From positions 62,001 through 126,000 of the forward strand of contig NZ_FOMT01000006.1 of NCBI RefSeq assembly GCF_900112695.1: a stretch of 64,000 nt of DNA. Direction: 5' to 3'. Below the pieces are notes generated by a model. That model was not told the origin of the DNA. It saw only the letters and a list, made by a program, of their open reading frames with translations, and ran no database searches. Positions 1 to 7,975 of this stretch are shown here, in pieces. Position 1 is the first letter of the stretch. Each line of letters begins with the position of its first letter. The translations under genes were made by a program, and so were the position numbers. The stretch is from Paenibacillus catalpae. GTDB taxonomy: Bacteria > Bacillota > Bacilli > Paenibacillales > Paenibacillaceae.

Positions 1-483
1 CCTCACCCCGAGAGTATCAATCCCCCGGTAGGCGGTTTCGACCGCCATTGGCAGTGCTGCAGCCTGTATAAAGTCGAGTCCGGCCGGCATGCGGAACCAG
101 TAGTACATAATCGCTCGGTCCGACGCACCGGCGCTCGATCCGTCCATAAAATCGGCGGCACCAAGAACCGCATCACCAATAGCGACATCGGTTACGCCCT
201 CTCCAACCGCGTCTACAATCCCCGACACGTCCAGTCCAATACCGCGAGGCAACGGCAGTTGACCGGCAAAGTGTCCTCGGCACATCCCCCAGTCAACCGG
301 ATTTAACCCACAAGCGCGTACGCTCACGCGAATGCGTCCCGGGCCTGGTTCGGGGATCGTCACCTCCTCCAAGCGCAAGACATCGGCCGGTTCGCCGTAG
401 TCGCGGAACCGGATCGTCCGCATGGTAACAGGGTTAGATGCTTGATTCTTAAAATCTTTGCTCGATGTATCCCAATTGTCCAT
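1..483 (-). CDS. MDR-family NADP-dependent oxidoreductase, 3' end outside window
   Basis: The first 161 codons of a medium-chain (quinone reductase-like) oxidoreductase, running off the left edge. The start is the ATG at 483-481, preceded by GGAGGG. The visible part is the GroES-like catalytic domain, including RACGLNPVDWGMCRGHF and GIGLDVSGIVDAVGEGV, which match the substrate-binding half of zinc-independent quinone/enoyl reductases. No Cys/His zinc ligands are seen in this part. Nothing of the Rossmann NADPH fold is in the window. The SDR gene upstream ends 22 bp before it, so the two are probably co-transcribed. The substrate cannot be told from this part. Confidence 0.85.
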   Translation of the reverse strand, partial: MDNWDTSSKDFKNQASNPVTMRTIRFRDYGEPADVLRLEEVTIPEPGPGRIRVSVRACGLNPVDWGMCRGHFAGQLPLPRGIGLDVSGIVDAVGEGVTDVAIGDAVLGAADFMDGSSAGASDRAIMYYWFRMPAGLDFIQAAALPMAVETAYRGIDTLGVR

Positions 484-505
484 ATTGATTTTCCCTCCAT
501 TTTAC

Positions 506-1264
506 TCAGATCTGGGAGCCGCCTCCGTCGACAGGGAACTCAGCCCCGGTAGTATAGGTGGCGTCAAATGCTAGGAATGCTACGACTTTGGCGACCTCGA
601 CTGGATCGCCCAAACGCAACATCGGGATCTGCTGTGTCATCTGTGCCTTTGTCTGTTCGGCAGCTTCTTTCGGCATTGATTTCTCTAAGATACCTGTGTC
701 AATGACGCCGGGACTGACTGCGTTGACACGAATATTTCGAGATAATAACTCGCGTGCCAGACTTCGAGTCATGGAGCGTAGCGCCGCTTTGCTAGCTGCG
801 TACGCACTGAGCATTGGGAGACCCACTACGTTCACGATTGAAGTGGTAAGCACTACCCCGCTGCCTGTGCTCAGGAGCGGAACGAGTTTTTGTACGGTGA
901 AGTACGGCCCTTTGGCGTTGATTGTAAGTATCTCGTCGTACGTTTCTTCGGTTGTTGACTCGAAAGGGACAAAGCCGGTGACACCTGCGTTAACGAACAG
1001 GGCATCTATTGTTCCGAATTCAACTTTCACTCGATCGGCCAACGCGGCGATATCCTTCAATGAGGCGGCATCGCTCAAGAACGCCATTGCGTTGTTGCCG
1101 AGTTGTTCACGAGCCGCGTCAAGCGTCGCCTGGTTACGTCCGGTAATCAGAACGTGTGCTCCGTCATCCACTAGCAACTTCGCTGTCGCTAGACCGATTC
1201 CACTGCTGCCTCCCGTAATCACGACTTTCTTGCCGGAGAATTTGCCATTACTGGATGGTTCCAT
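506..1264 (-). CDS. SDR-family NAD(P)-dependent oxidoreductase
   Basis: A complete 252-residue classical short-chain dehydrogenase. The cofactor motif TGGSSGIG is at residues 17-24, NAG at 92-94, the catalytic Ser near 142 and YxxxK at Y155/K159. The C-terminus ends with the usual glycine-rich VDGGGS. The start ATG at 1264 follows GGGAGG. It is the first gene of a leftward pair with the MDR oxidoreductase and is divergent from a TetR regulator at 1460, the likely controller. The substrate is unknown. Confidence 0.93.
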   Translation of the reverse strand: MEPSSNGKFSGKKVVITGGSSGIGLATAKLLVDDGAHVLITGRNQATLDAAREQLGNNAMAFLSDAASLKDIAALADRVKVEFGTIDALFVNAGVTGFVPFESTTEETYDEILTINAKGPYFTVQKLVPLLSTGSGVVLTTSIVNVVGLPMLSAYAASKAALRSMTRSLARELLSRNIRVNAVSPGVIDTGILEKSMPKEAAEQTKAQMTQQIPMLRLGDPVEVAKVVAFLAFDATYTTGAEFPVDGGGSQI

Positions 1265-1334
1265 TTGAATCGTCCTCCCTTTGTATAATCCGCAATCGGA
1301 TGATTAGGTACAGGAACGATTATACAACAAACTA

Positions 1335-1369
1335 TTAACTAAATAAACTAAATTAATAAAATTAGTTAA
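1335..1369. promoter_or_regulatory. Inverted repeat, probable TetR operator
   Basis: TTAACTAA (1335-1342) and its exact complement TTAGTTAA (1362-1369) lie in the gap between the divergent SDR and TetR genes, with a further AACTAA at 1346-1351. The position fits an operator for the adjacent TetR protein. The region is very AT-rich, so a chance match is possible. Confidence 0.5.
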
Positions 1370-1413
1370 CTTAATTCATTTAATTATTGATGTAAATAAA
1401 AAGCCAGCAAATT

Positions 1414-1422
1414 TGCTATAAT
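1414..1422 (+). promoter_or_regulatory. Extended -10 promoter of the TetR gene
   Basis: TGC followed by a perfect TATAAT (1417-1422) forms an extended -10 element. No good -35 is visible at the right spacing, as is common for extended -10 promoters. The element overlaps the ATG at 1421, so that ATG would lie upstream of the transcript start (about 1429) and cannot be the translation start. Confidence 0.65.
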
Positions 1423-1459
1423 GCATTTGATACGCATCACCAGAGAGGGGCACTTATTC

Positions 1460-2098
1460 GTGAGAAAAGCTGTGAGTGTGGAGACATATATAGAAAAAAT
1501 AAAACCCGTTATAAGAAGGACAAAATTTAGCCAGCTGAAAGTCGACGATCTCGCAAAATATATGGATATCAGCAAAGTGACACTATATAAGTATTTTGCC
1601 TCCAAAGATGACATTATCGAACAAGTTGTAAATTATTACATTGATTACTCGAAGAAAGATGACGCCACGGCCAAAGATGATTCCGTCTCTTTTTTGGAAA
1701 GGTTTCAAATCACGTTTTTACAATCTTTGATGTGTGCCATGTATATCTCCGATTTGTTCTTGCAAGATCTGAAGGAATTTTATCCGCACCATTTTGAGAA
1801 TCTGTCAGTTGCCCTGCAAAACCGGAATAAAAGCTTACAAACTTTTTTTGAATCCGGAATGGAGCAACAGATTTTCAACAGATTGAATGCCGTGTTGTAT
1901 ATGGTCCAAGATGACGCTGTGCTGCGGCGTTTTATAGAGCCGTCATTTACGATTCAGTATGATATCACTTTGAAGCAGGCAATTATGGACTTCTACCACA
2001 TGAAGCAGTATCAATTGCTAAAGCCTGAATATCTGAAGATGATAGATGACTCCAATATTGAGGGGAAAATCGTTCATATTTTGCAAACAATCTCATAA
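1460..2098 (+). CDS. TetR/AcrR-family transcriptional regulator
   Basis: A helix-turn-helix repressor. The recognition region reads KVDDLAKYMDISKVTLYKYF, typical of the TetR N-terminal domain, followed by an all-helical ligand domain with no recognisable subfamily. I place the start at GTG 1460, giving 212 residues, because it is preceded by AGAGAGGGG at good spacing. The in-frame ATG at 1421 lies inside the -10 box. It is divergent from the SDR/MDR oxidoreductase pair, which it probably represses together with itself through the inverted repeat between them. Confidence 0.88.
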   Translation: MRKAVSVETYIEKIKPVIRRTKFSQLKVDDLAKYMDISKVTLYKYFASKDDIIEQVVNYYIDYSKKDDATAKDDSVSFLERFQITFLQSLMCAMYISDLFLQDLKEFYPHHFENLSVALQNRNKSLQTFFESGMEQQIFNRLNAVLYMVQDDAVLRRFIEPSFTIQYDITLKQAIMDFYHMKQYQLLKPEYLKMIDDSNIEGKIVHILQTIS

Positions 2099-2243
2099 GT
2101 GAATTGCCTGCGCATGTCACGCCGAAGCCGACCTAAACGTACAACATGTATCGAGCTATAATTGTTTGGGTAGGACTCTTTAAGCACAGTTAGCGACGGT
2201 GTAAACGTAGAACAGGCTAGAACTATTATTGTTGAGAAACAAA
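2099..2243. other. No gene recognised
   Basis: About 145 bp after the TetR gene with no convincing reading frame, repeat or RNA gene. It leads into the hairpin at 2244. Confidence 0.5.
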
Positions 2244-2278
2244 TAGCCCCTATAGCGGTTTAACCGCTAAAGGGGCTA
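2244..2278 (-). terminator. Hairpin, probable terminator of the decayed SDR gene
   Basis: TAGCCCC and GGGGCTA arms enclose an inner AGCGGTT/AACCGCT stem. On the minus strand the hairpin is followed by TTTGTTT, so it would terminate the leftward SDR remnant just upstream. Confidence 0.55.
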
Positions 2279-2297
2279 ATGAAGTTCTTCCAGTAAG

Positions 2298-2419
2298 TTA
2301 AATAAAACCGCCATTAACACGGATTGTTTGACCCGTAACCCACTGCGATTCTTCACTCGCAAGGAAGAGGATCACGCCTGCAATGTCTTCGGTCTCCCCG
2401 AGACGGCCGAATAATCCAT
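2298..2419 (-). pseudogene. SDR oxidoreductase with a large internal deletion
   Basis: Read leftward, the stretch ending at the TAA at 2300-2298 encodes GRLGETEDIAGVILFL and then ASEESQWVTGQTIRVNGG, the unmistakable C-terminus of a classical short-chain dehydrogenase. About 38 codons remain. Directly upstream is an ATG (2419-2417) with AAGGAG at 2436-2431, looking like the original ribosome binding site and start codon. That ATG is now out of frame with the tail. The simplest reading is one deletion that removed roughly 200 codons and joined start to tail. It is divergent from the broken regulator at 2612, its likely former partner. Confidence 0.85.
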
Positions 2420-2561
2420 TTCAGCAATCTCTCCTTTCAAATATGTTTAAAAGGGGAACGTTAAGCAAACGGGTAATCCATCACGACGATTCCTTCGACA
2501 AATGGACTAATGGATTGCAATAAGCTTTGATGCAAGGGATGCTGAATATAATCCCGGCAAG

Positions 2562-2582
2562 CGTAGGATTGGGAATCCTACG
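2562..2582. promoter_or_regulatory. Inverted repeat upstream of the XRE/MmyB-like regulator
   Basis: CGTAGGATT, a GGG spacer and AATCCTACG form a perfect 9-bp inverted repeat. It starts just downstream of a TATAAT (2547-2552) and lies 13 bp before the regulator's GGAGG. It may be an autoregulatory operator or a 5' leader hairpin. Confidence 0.5.
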
Positions 2583-2611
2583 TTCATAAATGGGTAGGAG
2601 GCATGGAGATC

Positions 2612-3490
2612 ATGGCAAACAGATTGGACCGTTATGAGGAATTGTCCCGTTTTTTGCGTTCACGCCGTGAACGAATAACCCCAGAGCAAGCAGGCTTGCC
2701 GGATTCCAGACGCAGACGTACACCCGGACTTCGCCGCAACGAGGTAGCTTTGCTGGCAGACGTGGGATTGGATTGGTACACCTACTTGGAACAAGGGCGT
2801 CATATCAACGTATCCGCTGAGGTTCTTGATCGAATAGCGAAAGTGCTTCGGTTAGATGAATCGGAACGCAGGCATCTGTACCATCTTGCCCGTAAGCAAT
2901 TTCCCTTGACCGGTACGAAGCAACCCTCTAAGGTAACGTCGGAACTTCAACGTTTTTTGGATAGCCAGAACCTTTCCCCTACGAATGTCATGGATGCGCG
3001 CATGAACATCATTGCCTGGAATGAAGCCTACTGCGCTTTGAATGGGAATCTCACGATTATGTCGGATAGGGAGCGGAATTTGGTCTGGATGACGTTTACT
3101 TCTCCCCGTTTCCGTTATGTAAAGTGAGACCAATGGGAACTGCATGCGCGGCGAATTGTCGCTAAATTCCATGCCGGGTATGCGCGTCACGTCGACGATC
3201 CTTGGTGGTCCGAGCAGTTCGAGGCGCTGTCACAGGCTAGCAGGGAGTTTCGAGAATTTTGGGATTCCCACGAGGTTCTCGATGCCATTGATGCTCCTAA
3301 GACGCTGCATTGTCCGAATCTCGGGAAATTGAACTTTGATCTTGTATCGTTTCAGTATTTGAACGATTTCAATATGACCGTTTCCATCCATGTTCCCCAA
3401 CAAGACGGTACGGTGGAAAAAATGCAGCGGCTGTTAATCGATTATCGGAGTCAGCATGCAGAGTCGCTTGAATCTTCTCCAAGAGTTTAG
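2612..3490 (+). pseudogene. XRE-type regulator with MmyB-like ligand domain, interrupted by in-frame TGA
   Basis: The N-terminal part is an HTH domain (RRRRTPGLRRNEVALLADVG, then DWYTYLEQGR) followed by the MmyB-type C-terminal ligand-binding domain. A TGA at 3125-3127 stops it after FRYVK, but the same frame continues without another stop to TAG 3488-3490. The continuation carries the expected rest of the domain (QWELHARRIVAKFHAGYARH, DDPWWSEQFEAL). A single TGG-to-TGA change would explain it. The start is ATG 2612 (GGAGG ten bases upstream) rather than ATG 2603, which sits against the GGAGG. It is probably inactive or truncated; a sequencing error is possible. Confidence 0.85.
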
Positions 3491-3530
3491 TATAGGGAGG
3501 CAATCAGAACTCTTATTGGGCATGAATCAA

Positions 3531-3556
3531 GGCATCCGAGCGGATGCCTTTTAATT
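3531..3556 (+). terminator. Rho-independent terminator
   Basis: GGCATCCG/CGGATGCC hairpin followed by TTTTAATTT, 40 bp after the end of the decayed regulator. Confidence 0.7.
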
Positions 3557-3601
3557 TCGCTCTATAAGTGAAACGGGGAGCCGTACCATAAGTAGAGCTA
3601 A
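3554..3601 (+). repeat. Dispersed intergenic repeat, copy A
   Basis: A 48-bp stretch that aligns without gaps to 5990-6037 at about 34 of 48 positions, best over CCGTA-CATAAGTA. As in copy B it directly follows a terminator-type hairpin. This copy has lost the AACGGCAAG end present in B and C. Confidence 0.5.
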
Positions 3602-3789
3602 ATCTAAGGACTACCTTCGGAATTATGACCTAACAGAGAACAGGCGCTAAGCTTGCTGCTACTACAACCATGACATCTTTAACGGTTGATTCCATGTCAC
3701 ATGCCTCAGGATCGCGAGACCATTGAAGGGCTGATCCGAATATACCCCAGCTTACACAAAATTCCGATGAGGATAGGCCGTTACAGTAG

Positions 3790-3976
3790 GCTGAGACAAT
3801 CTACGAGCTGTCAGCCCAGTGGAGAAACAACAGGGAGCAGGAGTAGAATATTCAGTGGGTGAAAAGGTTCCGTAGAGCGTTGCGTCCCTTTGTTAAAGGG
3901 GATTATGTGAATTTCCGATCTGCAGATTAAAAACTGGCCCAAGGCGTATTATGGCGAGAACCTTGGCAGATTGCAA
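3790..3976 (+). pseudogene. C-terminal remnant of a BBE-domain FAD-linked oxidase
   Basis: Three conceptual pieces match the berberine-bridge-enzyme C-terminal domain: IYELSAQWRNNREQE, then TAG at 3844-3846, NIQWVKRFRRALRPFVKGDY up to about 3915, then after a frameshift DLQIKNWPKAYYGENLGRLQ. In intact relatives these run together as VNFPDL...YYGENL...RL. The nonsense codon and the frameshift make it dead. No N-terminal FAD-binding domain is recognisable upstream in 3600-3790, so most of the gene is lost. Confidence 0.8.
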
Positions 3977-4123
3977 AATGACCAGGGGGGAGGCCTTAGT
4001 TGCGACTAAGATTGCTGCAAGTAGTTTTTTGATCGATAGTGTAATTCTCCTGACAAAATGTCAGGCAAGAGCGATTTGAAGGAGTTGTGATCGGTTTCGA
4101 TCATGATGGGTTTATCCTAATTT
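3977..4123. other. No gene recognised; small hairpin
   Basis: No coding signal. It contains CCTGACA-AAA-TGTCAGG at 4049-4065, a perfect 7-bp inverted repeat with a 3-base loop, of unknown purpose, in the gap after the TetR gene that ends at 4124. Confidence 0.4.
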
Positions 4124-4657
4124 TTATTTATGAAATAACCGAATAAGCGTCGAGATTTCTTCAATGGATTCTTTTTGACCATTTTTAATCCACATCACCC
4201 AAATTTCAAAAACGCCCGCACTCATAAAGTCGATCCAATAGTTTCGTTTCGCTCCCATCCAGTCCGGAAAGGGAATAATCTCATCATAAAGCTGAGCAAC
4301 GTGGGATTTGAAAATTTGATAAAACAGCCCGATATAATCGCCTTCGATCGCCATGTGAAAATCCTTGGATAGGTCAAGAAAAAAGCTCGTTAGATCGGCT
4401 ATTTTCTGTTCATGACTTTTTTTAAAGGCGATTTTATTAAATATATCCGCAAATTTAGGTTCGTAGTATTCCTTCAATACTTGTTCAAGGTTTTCATAAT
4501 TTCTATAGAATCCCATTCGACTGACGCCGGCTTTTTTGACGACTTCTGAAACGGTTAGTTTTGACAGTCGATTGGTCTTTAAAAGCTCCAGCAACGCAAA
4601 AGCAATCCATTCTTTTGTGTCTTTTTTTATGTTTTTGGCGTGTTCCGTCGCTGCCAT
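4124..4657 (-). CDS. TetR/AcrR-family transcriptional regulator
   Basis: 177 residues. The HTH region reads KLTVSEVVKKAGVSRMGFYR with NYENLEQVL after it, typical of the TetR N-terminal domain. The rest is a helical ligand domain of the kind seen in short TetR proteins. The start ATG at 4657 follows GGAGG. It is divergent from the epimerase-like reductase at 4773, with strong inverted repeats between them, so it very likely represses that gene and itself. Confidence 0.9.
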   Translation of the reverse strand: MAATEHAKNIKKDTKEWIAFALLELLKTNRLSKLTVSEVVKKAGVSRMGFYRNYENLEQVLKEYYEPKFADIFNKIAFKKSHEQKIADLTSFFLDLSKDFHMAIEGDYIGLFYQIFKSHVAQLYDEIIPFPDWMGAKRNYWIDFMSAGVFEIWVMWIKNGQKESIEEISTLIRLFHK

Positions 4658-4672
4658 TACACTTCCTCCATT

Positions 4673-4750
4673 TTGTCACAGATGTTTGTCTTCCACTTGT
4701 TTTAGAGAATATTCAGCTATAAAATAGTGTACATCTGTTACAAGTGTAAC
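4673..4750. promoter_or_regulatory. Divergent promoter with paired TetR operator sites
   Basis: TTGTCACAGATGT (4673-4685) recurs inverted as ACATCTGTTACAA (4731-4743) with 12 of 13 positions matching, and GTTACA-AG-TGTAAC (4737-4750) is a perfect local palindrome. Between them lies a rightward promoter candidate, TTGTTT (4697-4702) and TAAAAT (4720-4725) with 17-bp spacing. Binding of the adjacent TetR protein here would block both genes. Confidence 0.65.
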
Positions 4751-4772
4751 GTCAATGAGAGGAGCATTCACG

Positions 4773-5819
4773 ATGGCGGAGAGTAACAAGCCCTTAGTGC
4801 TTGTGACCGGCGGTTCAGGATTTATCGCGGTTCATATTATGTTGAAGTTACTCGAGCAAGGTTACAGGGTTCGGACATCGCTTCGTACCATGAGTAGACA
4901 AGATGAAGTAAGAGATATGCTAAGATCAGGCGGAGTTACCCGTTTTGAAGGCCTGTTGTTTATTCAAGCCGATTTATCTAATGATCATAATTGGGACGAG
5001 GCTGTTAAAGGAGCGGAATATGTCATTCATGTTGCTTCCCCGACGCCCAATAAAGTGTATAAAGACGAAAATGAAATGATTCAACCCGCACGCGATGGCG
5101 TTTTGCGCGTGCTGAGAGCCGCACGTGACGCGGGAGTCAAACGAGTTGTTTTAACCTCTGCTTTCGGAGCGATCGGCGTGGGGCACAAGAATCATAAAGG
5201 ACCTTACACCGAAAAAGATTGGTCGAATACGGACGCGAGCATTCATCCCTATCAAAAATCCAAAACCATTGCCGAAAAAGCGGCCTGGGAATTTATTCGC
5301 CAAGAAGGAAACGGTTTAGAACTGGCAACGGTAAATCCCGTTGGCGTGATGGGGCCGATCTTAGGCAATGATTATTCTCATTCAAACAGCAGCGTTCGAC
5401 AGATGCTGGAAAGCAATCAAAAGTATGTCCCTAAAATTTATTCCGATTATGTAGATGTCCGTGATGTTGCCGATTTGCATCTATTGGCCATGTTGCGTCC
5501 CGAAGCAAATGGAGAGCGTTTTATCGCCTCTAGCGCAGAGACGTTGTCGATGTTGGATATTGCGAATATTTTAAGAAAACATTTGGGCGAAGACGCTAAA
5601 AACGTGCCAAAAAGTGAACTTCCCAATATTTTGGTTCGTGCGATCGCGATCTTCAAACCACAATTAAGAATGATTGCAACGCTCCTGGGACAAGATATGT
5701 CAACTAGCAACCAAAAGGCCAAACGACTACTTGGATGGACACCGCGTTCGGCGGAAGAAGCCATAGCCGCAACGGGTAAGAGCATGATAAAAATCATTAA
5801 AGAGCAGAAGAAGTCGTAA
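4773..5819 (+). CDS. NAD(P)-dependent epimerase/dehydratase-type aldehyde reductase
   Basis: 348-residue extended SDR of the dihydroflavonol-reductase / aldehyde-reductase type. The Rossmann motif TGGSGFI is at residues 12-18, the catalytic Ser near 129 and YxxxK at Y160/K164. The protein probably reduces an aldehyde or ketone with NADPH in the cytoplasm. I choose ATG 4773 over the in-frame ATG 4755 because AGAGGAG (4758-4764) is correctly spaced only from 4773. It is controlled by the divergent TetR at 4124-4657 and followed by a good terminator. Confidence 0.9.
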   Translation: MAESNKPLVLVTGGSGFIAVHIMLKLLEQGYRVRTSLRTMSRQDEVRDMLRSGGVTRFEGLLFIQADLSNDHNWDEAVKGAEYVIHVASPTPNKVYKDENEMIQPARDGVLRVLRAARDAGVKRVVLTSAFGAIGVGHKNHKGPYTEKDWSNTDASIHPYQKSKTIAEKAAWEFIRQEGNGLELATVNPVGVMGPILGNDYSHSNSSVRQMLESNQKYVPKIYSDYVDVRDVADLHLLAMLRPEANGERFIASSAETLSMLDIANILRKHLGEDAKNVPKSELPNILVRAIAIFKPQLRMIATLLGQDMSTSNQKAKRLLGWTPRSAEEAIAATGKSMIKIIKEQKKS

Positions 5820-5890
5820 AAATATAATGAATAAAGCTTCTCGAAACTTATGAAGCAGTGATCATTTAAGAGGCGTTTATGAGTCGCCAA

Positions 5891-5916
5891 AAGGCGCCCG
5901 ACCGGGTGCCTTTTTT
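5891..5916 (+). terminator. Rho-independent terminator
   Basis: AAGGCGCCCG/CGGGTGCCTT hairpin (one mismatch) followed by six or more T, 70 bp after the reductase gene. Confidence 0.8.
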
Positions 5917-5953
5917 ATTATTAAGTAGGGCGAAACGAATGAGGTATTTAACA

Positions 5954-5994
5954 GAAGGGCACCCAATGATCACAATGGGGTGCCCTTCGATTTC
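5954..5994. terminator. Second hairpin, possible bidirectional terminator
   Basis: GAAGGGCACCC (5954-5964) and GGGTGCCCTTC (5978-5988) form a perfect 11-bp stem. It sits between the convergent ends of the epimerase-like gene and the quinone-reductase-like gene at 6152. The T-run is weak on both sides. Confidence 0.55.
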
Positions 5995-6040
5995 GCCCTC
6001 AAGATGATATGTGGAACCGTATCATAAGTAACGGCAAGTT
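5990..6040 (+). repeat. Dispersed intergenic repeat, copy B
   Basis: Shares about 34 of 48 bases with copy A (3554-3601), and its right half (6014-6040) matches copy C (7989-8015) at 24 of 27 positions, core GAACCGTA-CA-AA-TAACGGCAAGTT. It follows a hairpin, as copy A does. The rest of the 5820-6151 gap shows nothing else. Confidence 0.6.
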
Positions 6041-6151
6041 TTTTGGTCTATTTTTGCCGAAACGACTTGATAGGGTCGAATGCTCCCTGCCTTATGTGTA
6101 GGTTCCATTTGTTTTAGAAATTCGCGAGGTAGACAGTCAGTCGTTTAAAAA

Positions 6152-7096
6152 TTATCTCACTTGGATGACGATTTTGCCGCGCGCACGGCGGCTTTCGCTT
6201 CTCTCATGGGCCTGGGCTGTTTGCTCCAAGGGAAAGACGGAATCAATTGCAACTTTAATTTTACCGTTGTTAACCAGCTGGGCCAATTTTACTAAGTAAG
6301 CGGCAGCAACTGGCGGATACTGAATCTCCTGAACCGTTATCGATGCTTGGGTTGCCTTTTCAGAGGAGTATTGTCCCCATGCGATCGGTATGAGGCGCCC
6401 CCCAGGCTTTAGCGTGTCCAGCAGCCAGTCCCCCTGAACGCCGCCGACCGTATCGAGCACAATATCTACGCTCCGTGCAATTCTGGTTGGCAAGTCGGTC
6501 GTGTAGTCCACGAACTCGTCGACTCCCAGATCGTGCAGGAACGGCCCCTTTCGGGTGGAAGCCGTTCCAATGACTCTGGCCCCTTTCCATCTGGCCAACT
6601 GCACTGCTATATGACCGACACCTCCGGCCGCGCCGTTTATCAATATGGTCTGGCCCGCCTCTAGTTTGCCTTGTACGAACAGCGAATGCCAAGCCGTGAC
6701 TCCAGACTGAGGTAAAACCGTCGCCTCTACGAAATCGATCGATCGAGGCTTCAGTGCCAATTGATCGGAAGGAACGGCAACATATTCCGCGCAGCCTCCG
6801 CTGTTGGCAGTCATTCCAAAGACTTCGTCGCCAGGGCGCAAGCTGGTTACGCTGTCACCCACGTTGACGACAACTCCCGACACATCCCAACCGGGAATAT
6901 AAGGAAGTTGGAAGCGGTCCCCTGCAAAGCCCGATCGGATCTGCCAGTCCCCCGGATTTACGCCGACAGCATGAACGCGTACGAGCACCTCTCTTTCGCC
7001 GGTTTTCGGTACAGGCAACTCTTCTAAACGAAGAACCTCCGGCCCTCCATGAATGTGGTAGCGAATCGCTTTCATCGTATGTGGCAATTCCATCAT
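6152..7096 (-). CDS. NADP-dependent zinc-independent oxidoreductase (quinone reductase-like)
   Basis: 314-residue MDR protein. The GroES-like domain comes first (RVHAVGVNPGDWQIRSGF, YIPGWDVSGVV), then the Rossmann NADPH domain with INGAAGGVGHIAVQLA. Zinc ligands are absent, as in quinone oxidoreductases and enone reductases. The start is ATG 7096: AAGGAGG lies eight bases upstream, while the upstream in-frame ATG at 7306 would add a non-homologous stretch overlapping the divergent regulator. It is probably controlled by the TetR gene at 7277. Confidence 0.9.
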   Translation of the reverse strand: MMELPHTMKAIRYHIHGGPEVLRLEELPVPKTGEREVLVRVHAVGVNPGDWQIRSGFAGDRFQLPYIPGWDVSGVVVNVGDSVTSLRPGDEVFGMTANSGGCAEYVAVPSDQLALKPRSIDFVEATVLPQSGVTAWHSLFVQGKLEAGQTILINGAAGGVGHIAVQLARWKGARVIGTASTRKGPFLHDLGVDEFVDYTTDLPTRIARSVDIVLDTVGGVQGDWLLDTLKPGGRLIPIAWGQYSSEKATQASITVQEIQYPPVAAAYLVKLAQLVNNGKIKVAIDSVFPLEQTAQAHERSESRRARGKIVIQVR

Positions 7097-7276
7097 TATG
7101 TTTACCTCCTTTGTTTCTGTTGCAATGAACGCCCACCGTTCACTAGAATAATAAGGAAGCCAGTTTTTGGGGGCAACAGACAATGTAGCCTCCGCGTTGG
7201 ATATACGACAATAAGGCTTATTTGTCGGATGGCCGAGGCGACGGCTTCCAATGATAACAAGGAGCGGGTGAGAGCG

Positions 7277-7879
7277 ATGCAAAAGAATGGCAAGGATAGA
7301 CGGCATAGCCGTTCACAGCGGTTATTGAAGCAGTCATTCGTCGAACTCATGCATGAGAAGGGATTTACCGCGATGACGGTCCAAGATATTGCCGATCGGG
7401 CGGATGTGAACAGGGGGACGTTTTATGCGCATTTTCCGGACAAATTCGCACTGCTGGAGCAGTCCATCCGCGACAAATTCCGCCATCTGTTGGAGCGGGA
7501 GCTCCCGCCCGATTCCGGCTGGCACCCGAAACATATACGTGTGCTCGTTCGAACAGTGCTTGAGCATGTTCGAACGCTATATGGTCGATGCAGTCCAAAC
7601 GATACCGTCAATCCGCTGTTCGAGCATTCGGTTCGCGACGAGCTCGCAAATCTCCTACGGCGATGGCTCGGGCAACTTCGCGCAGATCGGCCTGACTGGC
7701 AAGTCTCTGTCGACACGATGGCGCTCATGACGAGTTGGTCGATCTTTGGGGCTGCGGTAGCGTGGAGCAAAGGTTATGAGGAAATAAGTGTAAATGAAAT
7801 GACCGACCGCGTACTATCCGTGCTGACAGAGGGCGCTGCCCGATTTGGGAGGGACCCTTCTGCCGACCAGATTCGATGA
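7277..7879 (+). CDS. TetR/AcrR-family transcriptional regulator
   Basis: 200 residues. The HTH reads MTVQDIADRADVNRGTFYAH with FPDKFALLEQ after it; the C-terminus resembles the TetR_C domain found in DhaS/YcnC-like regulators. ATG 7277 is preceded by AAGGAG at a somewhat long spacing of 12. The longer frame upstream overlaps the divergent oxidoreductase and is not protein-like. Its likely target is that oxidoreductase; I see no clear palindrome in the 180-bp gap. Confidence 0.88.
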   Translation: MQKNGKDRRHSRSQRLLKQSFVELMHEKGFTAMTVQDIADRADVNRGTFYAHFPDKFALLEQSIRDKFRHLLERELPPDSGWHPKHIRVLVRTVLEHVRTLYGRCSPNDTVNPLFEHSVRDELANLLRRWLGQLRADRPDWQVSVDTMALMTSWSIFGAAVAWSKGYEEISVNEMTDRVLSVLTEGAARFGRDPSADQIR

Positions 7880-7975
7880 GTATACAGATGTGGAATATGG
7901 CCAGTATTTAGAGGTTTTCTGCAGGTAACAATCTACCGAATTGCGATTTGTGTCATCCATGCGGATGACCTTAAA

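Noticed and set aside
558..1268. 236-codon plus-strand frame opposite the first SDR gene
   Set aside because: The SDR on the other strand has all family motifs and a good ribosome site; this frame has neither.
3125..3127. TGA as a possible selenocysteine codon or programmed readthrough
   Set aside because: No SECIS-like hairpin follows, the family has no selenocysteine, and neighbouring genes are also decayed; a nonsense mutation is simpler.
7049..7276. N-terminal extension of the TetR gene at 7277
   Set aside because: It overlaps the divergent oxidoreductase start and reads as unrelated sequence before the TetR domain.
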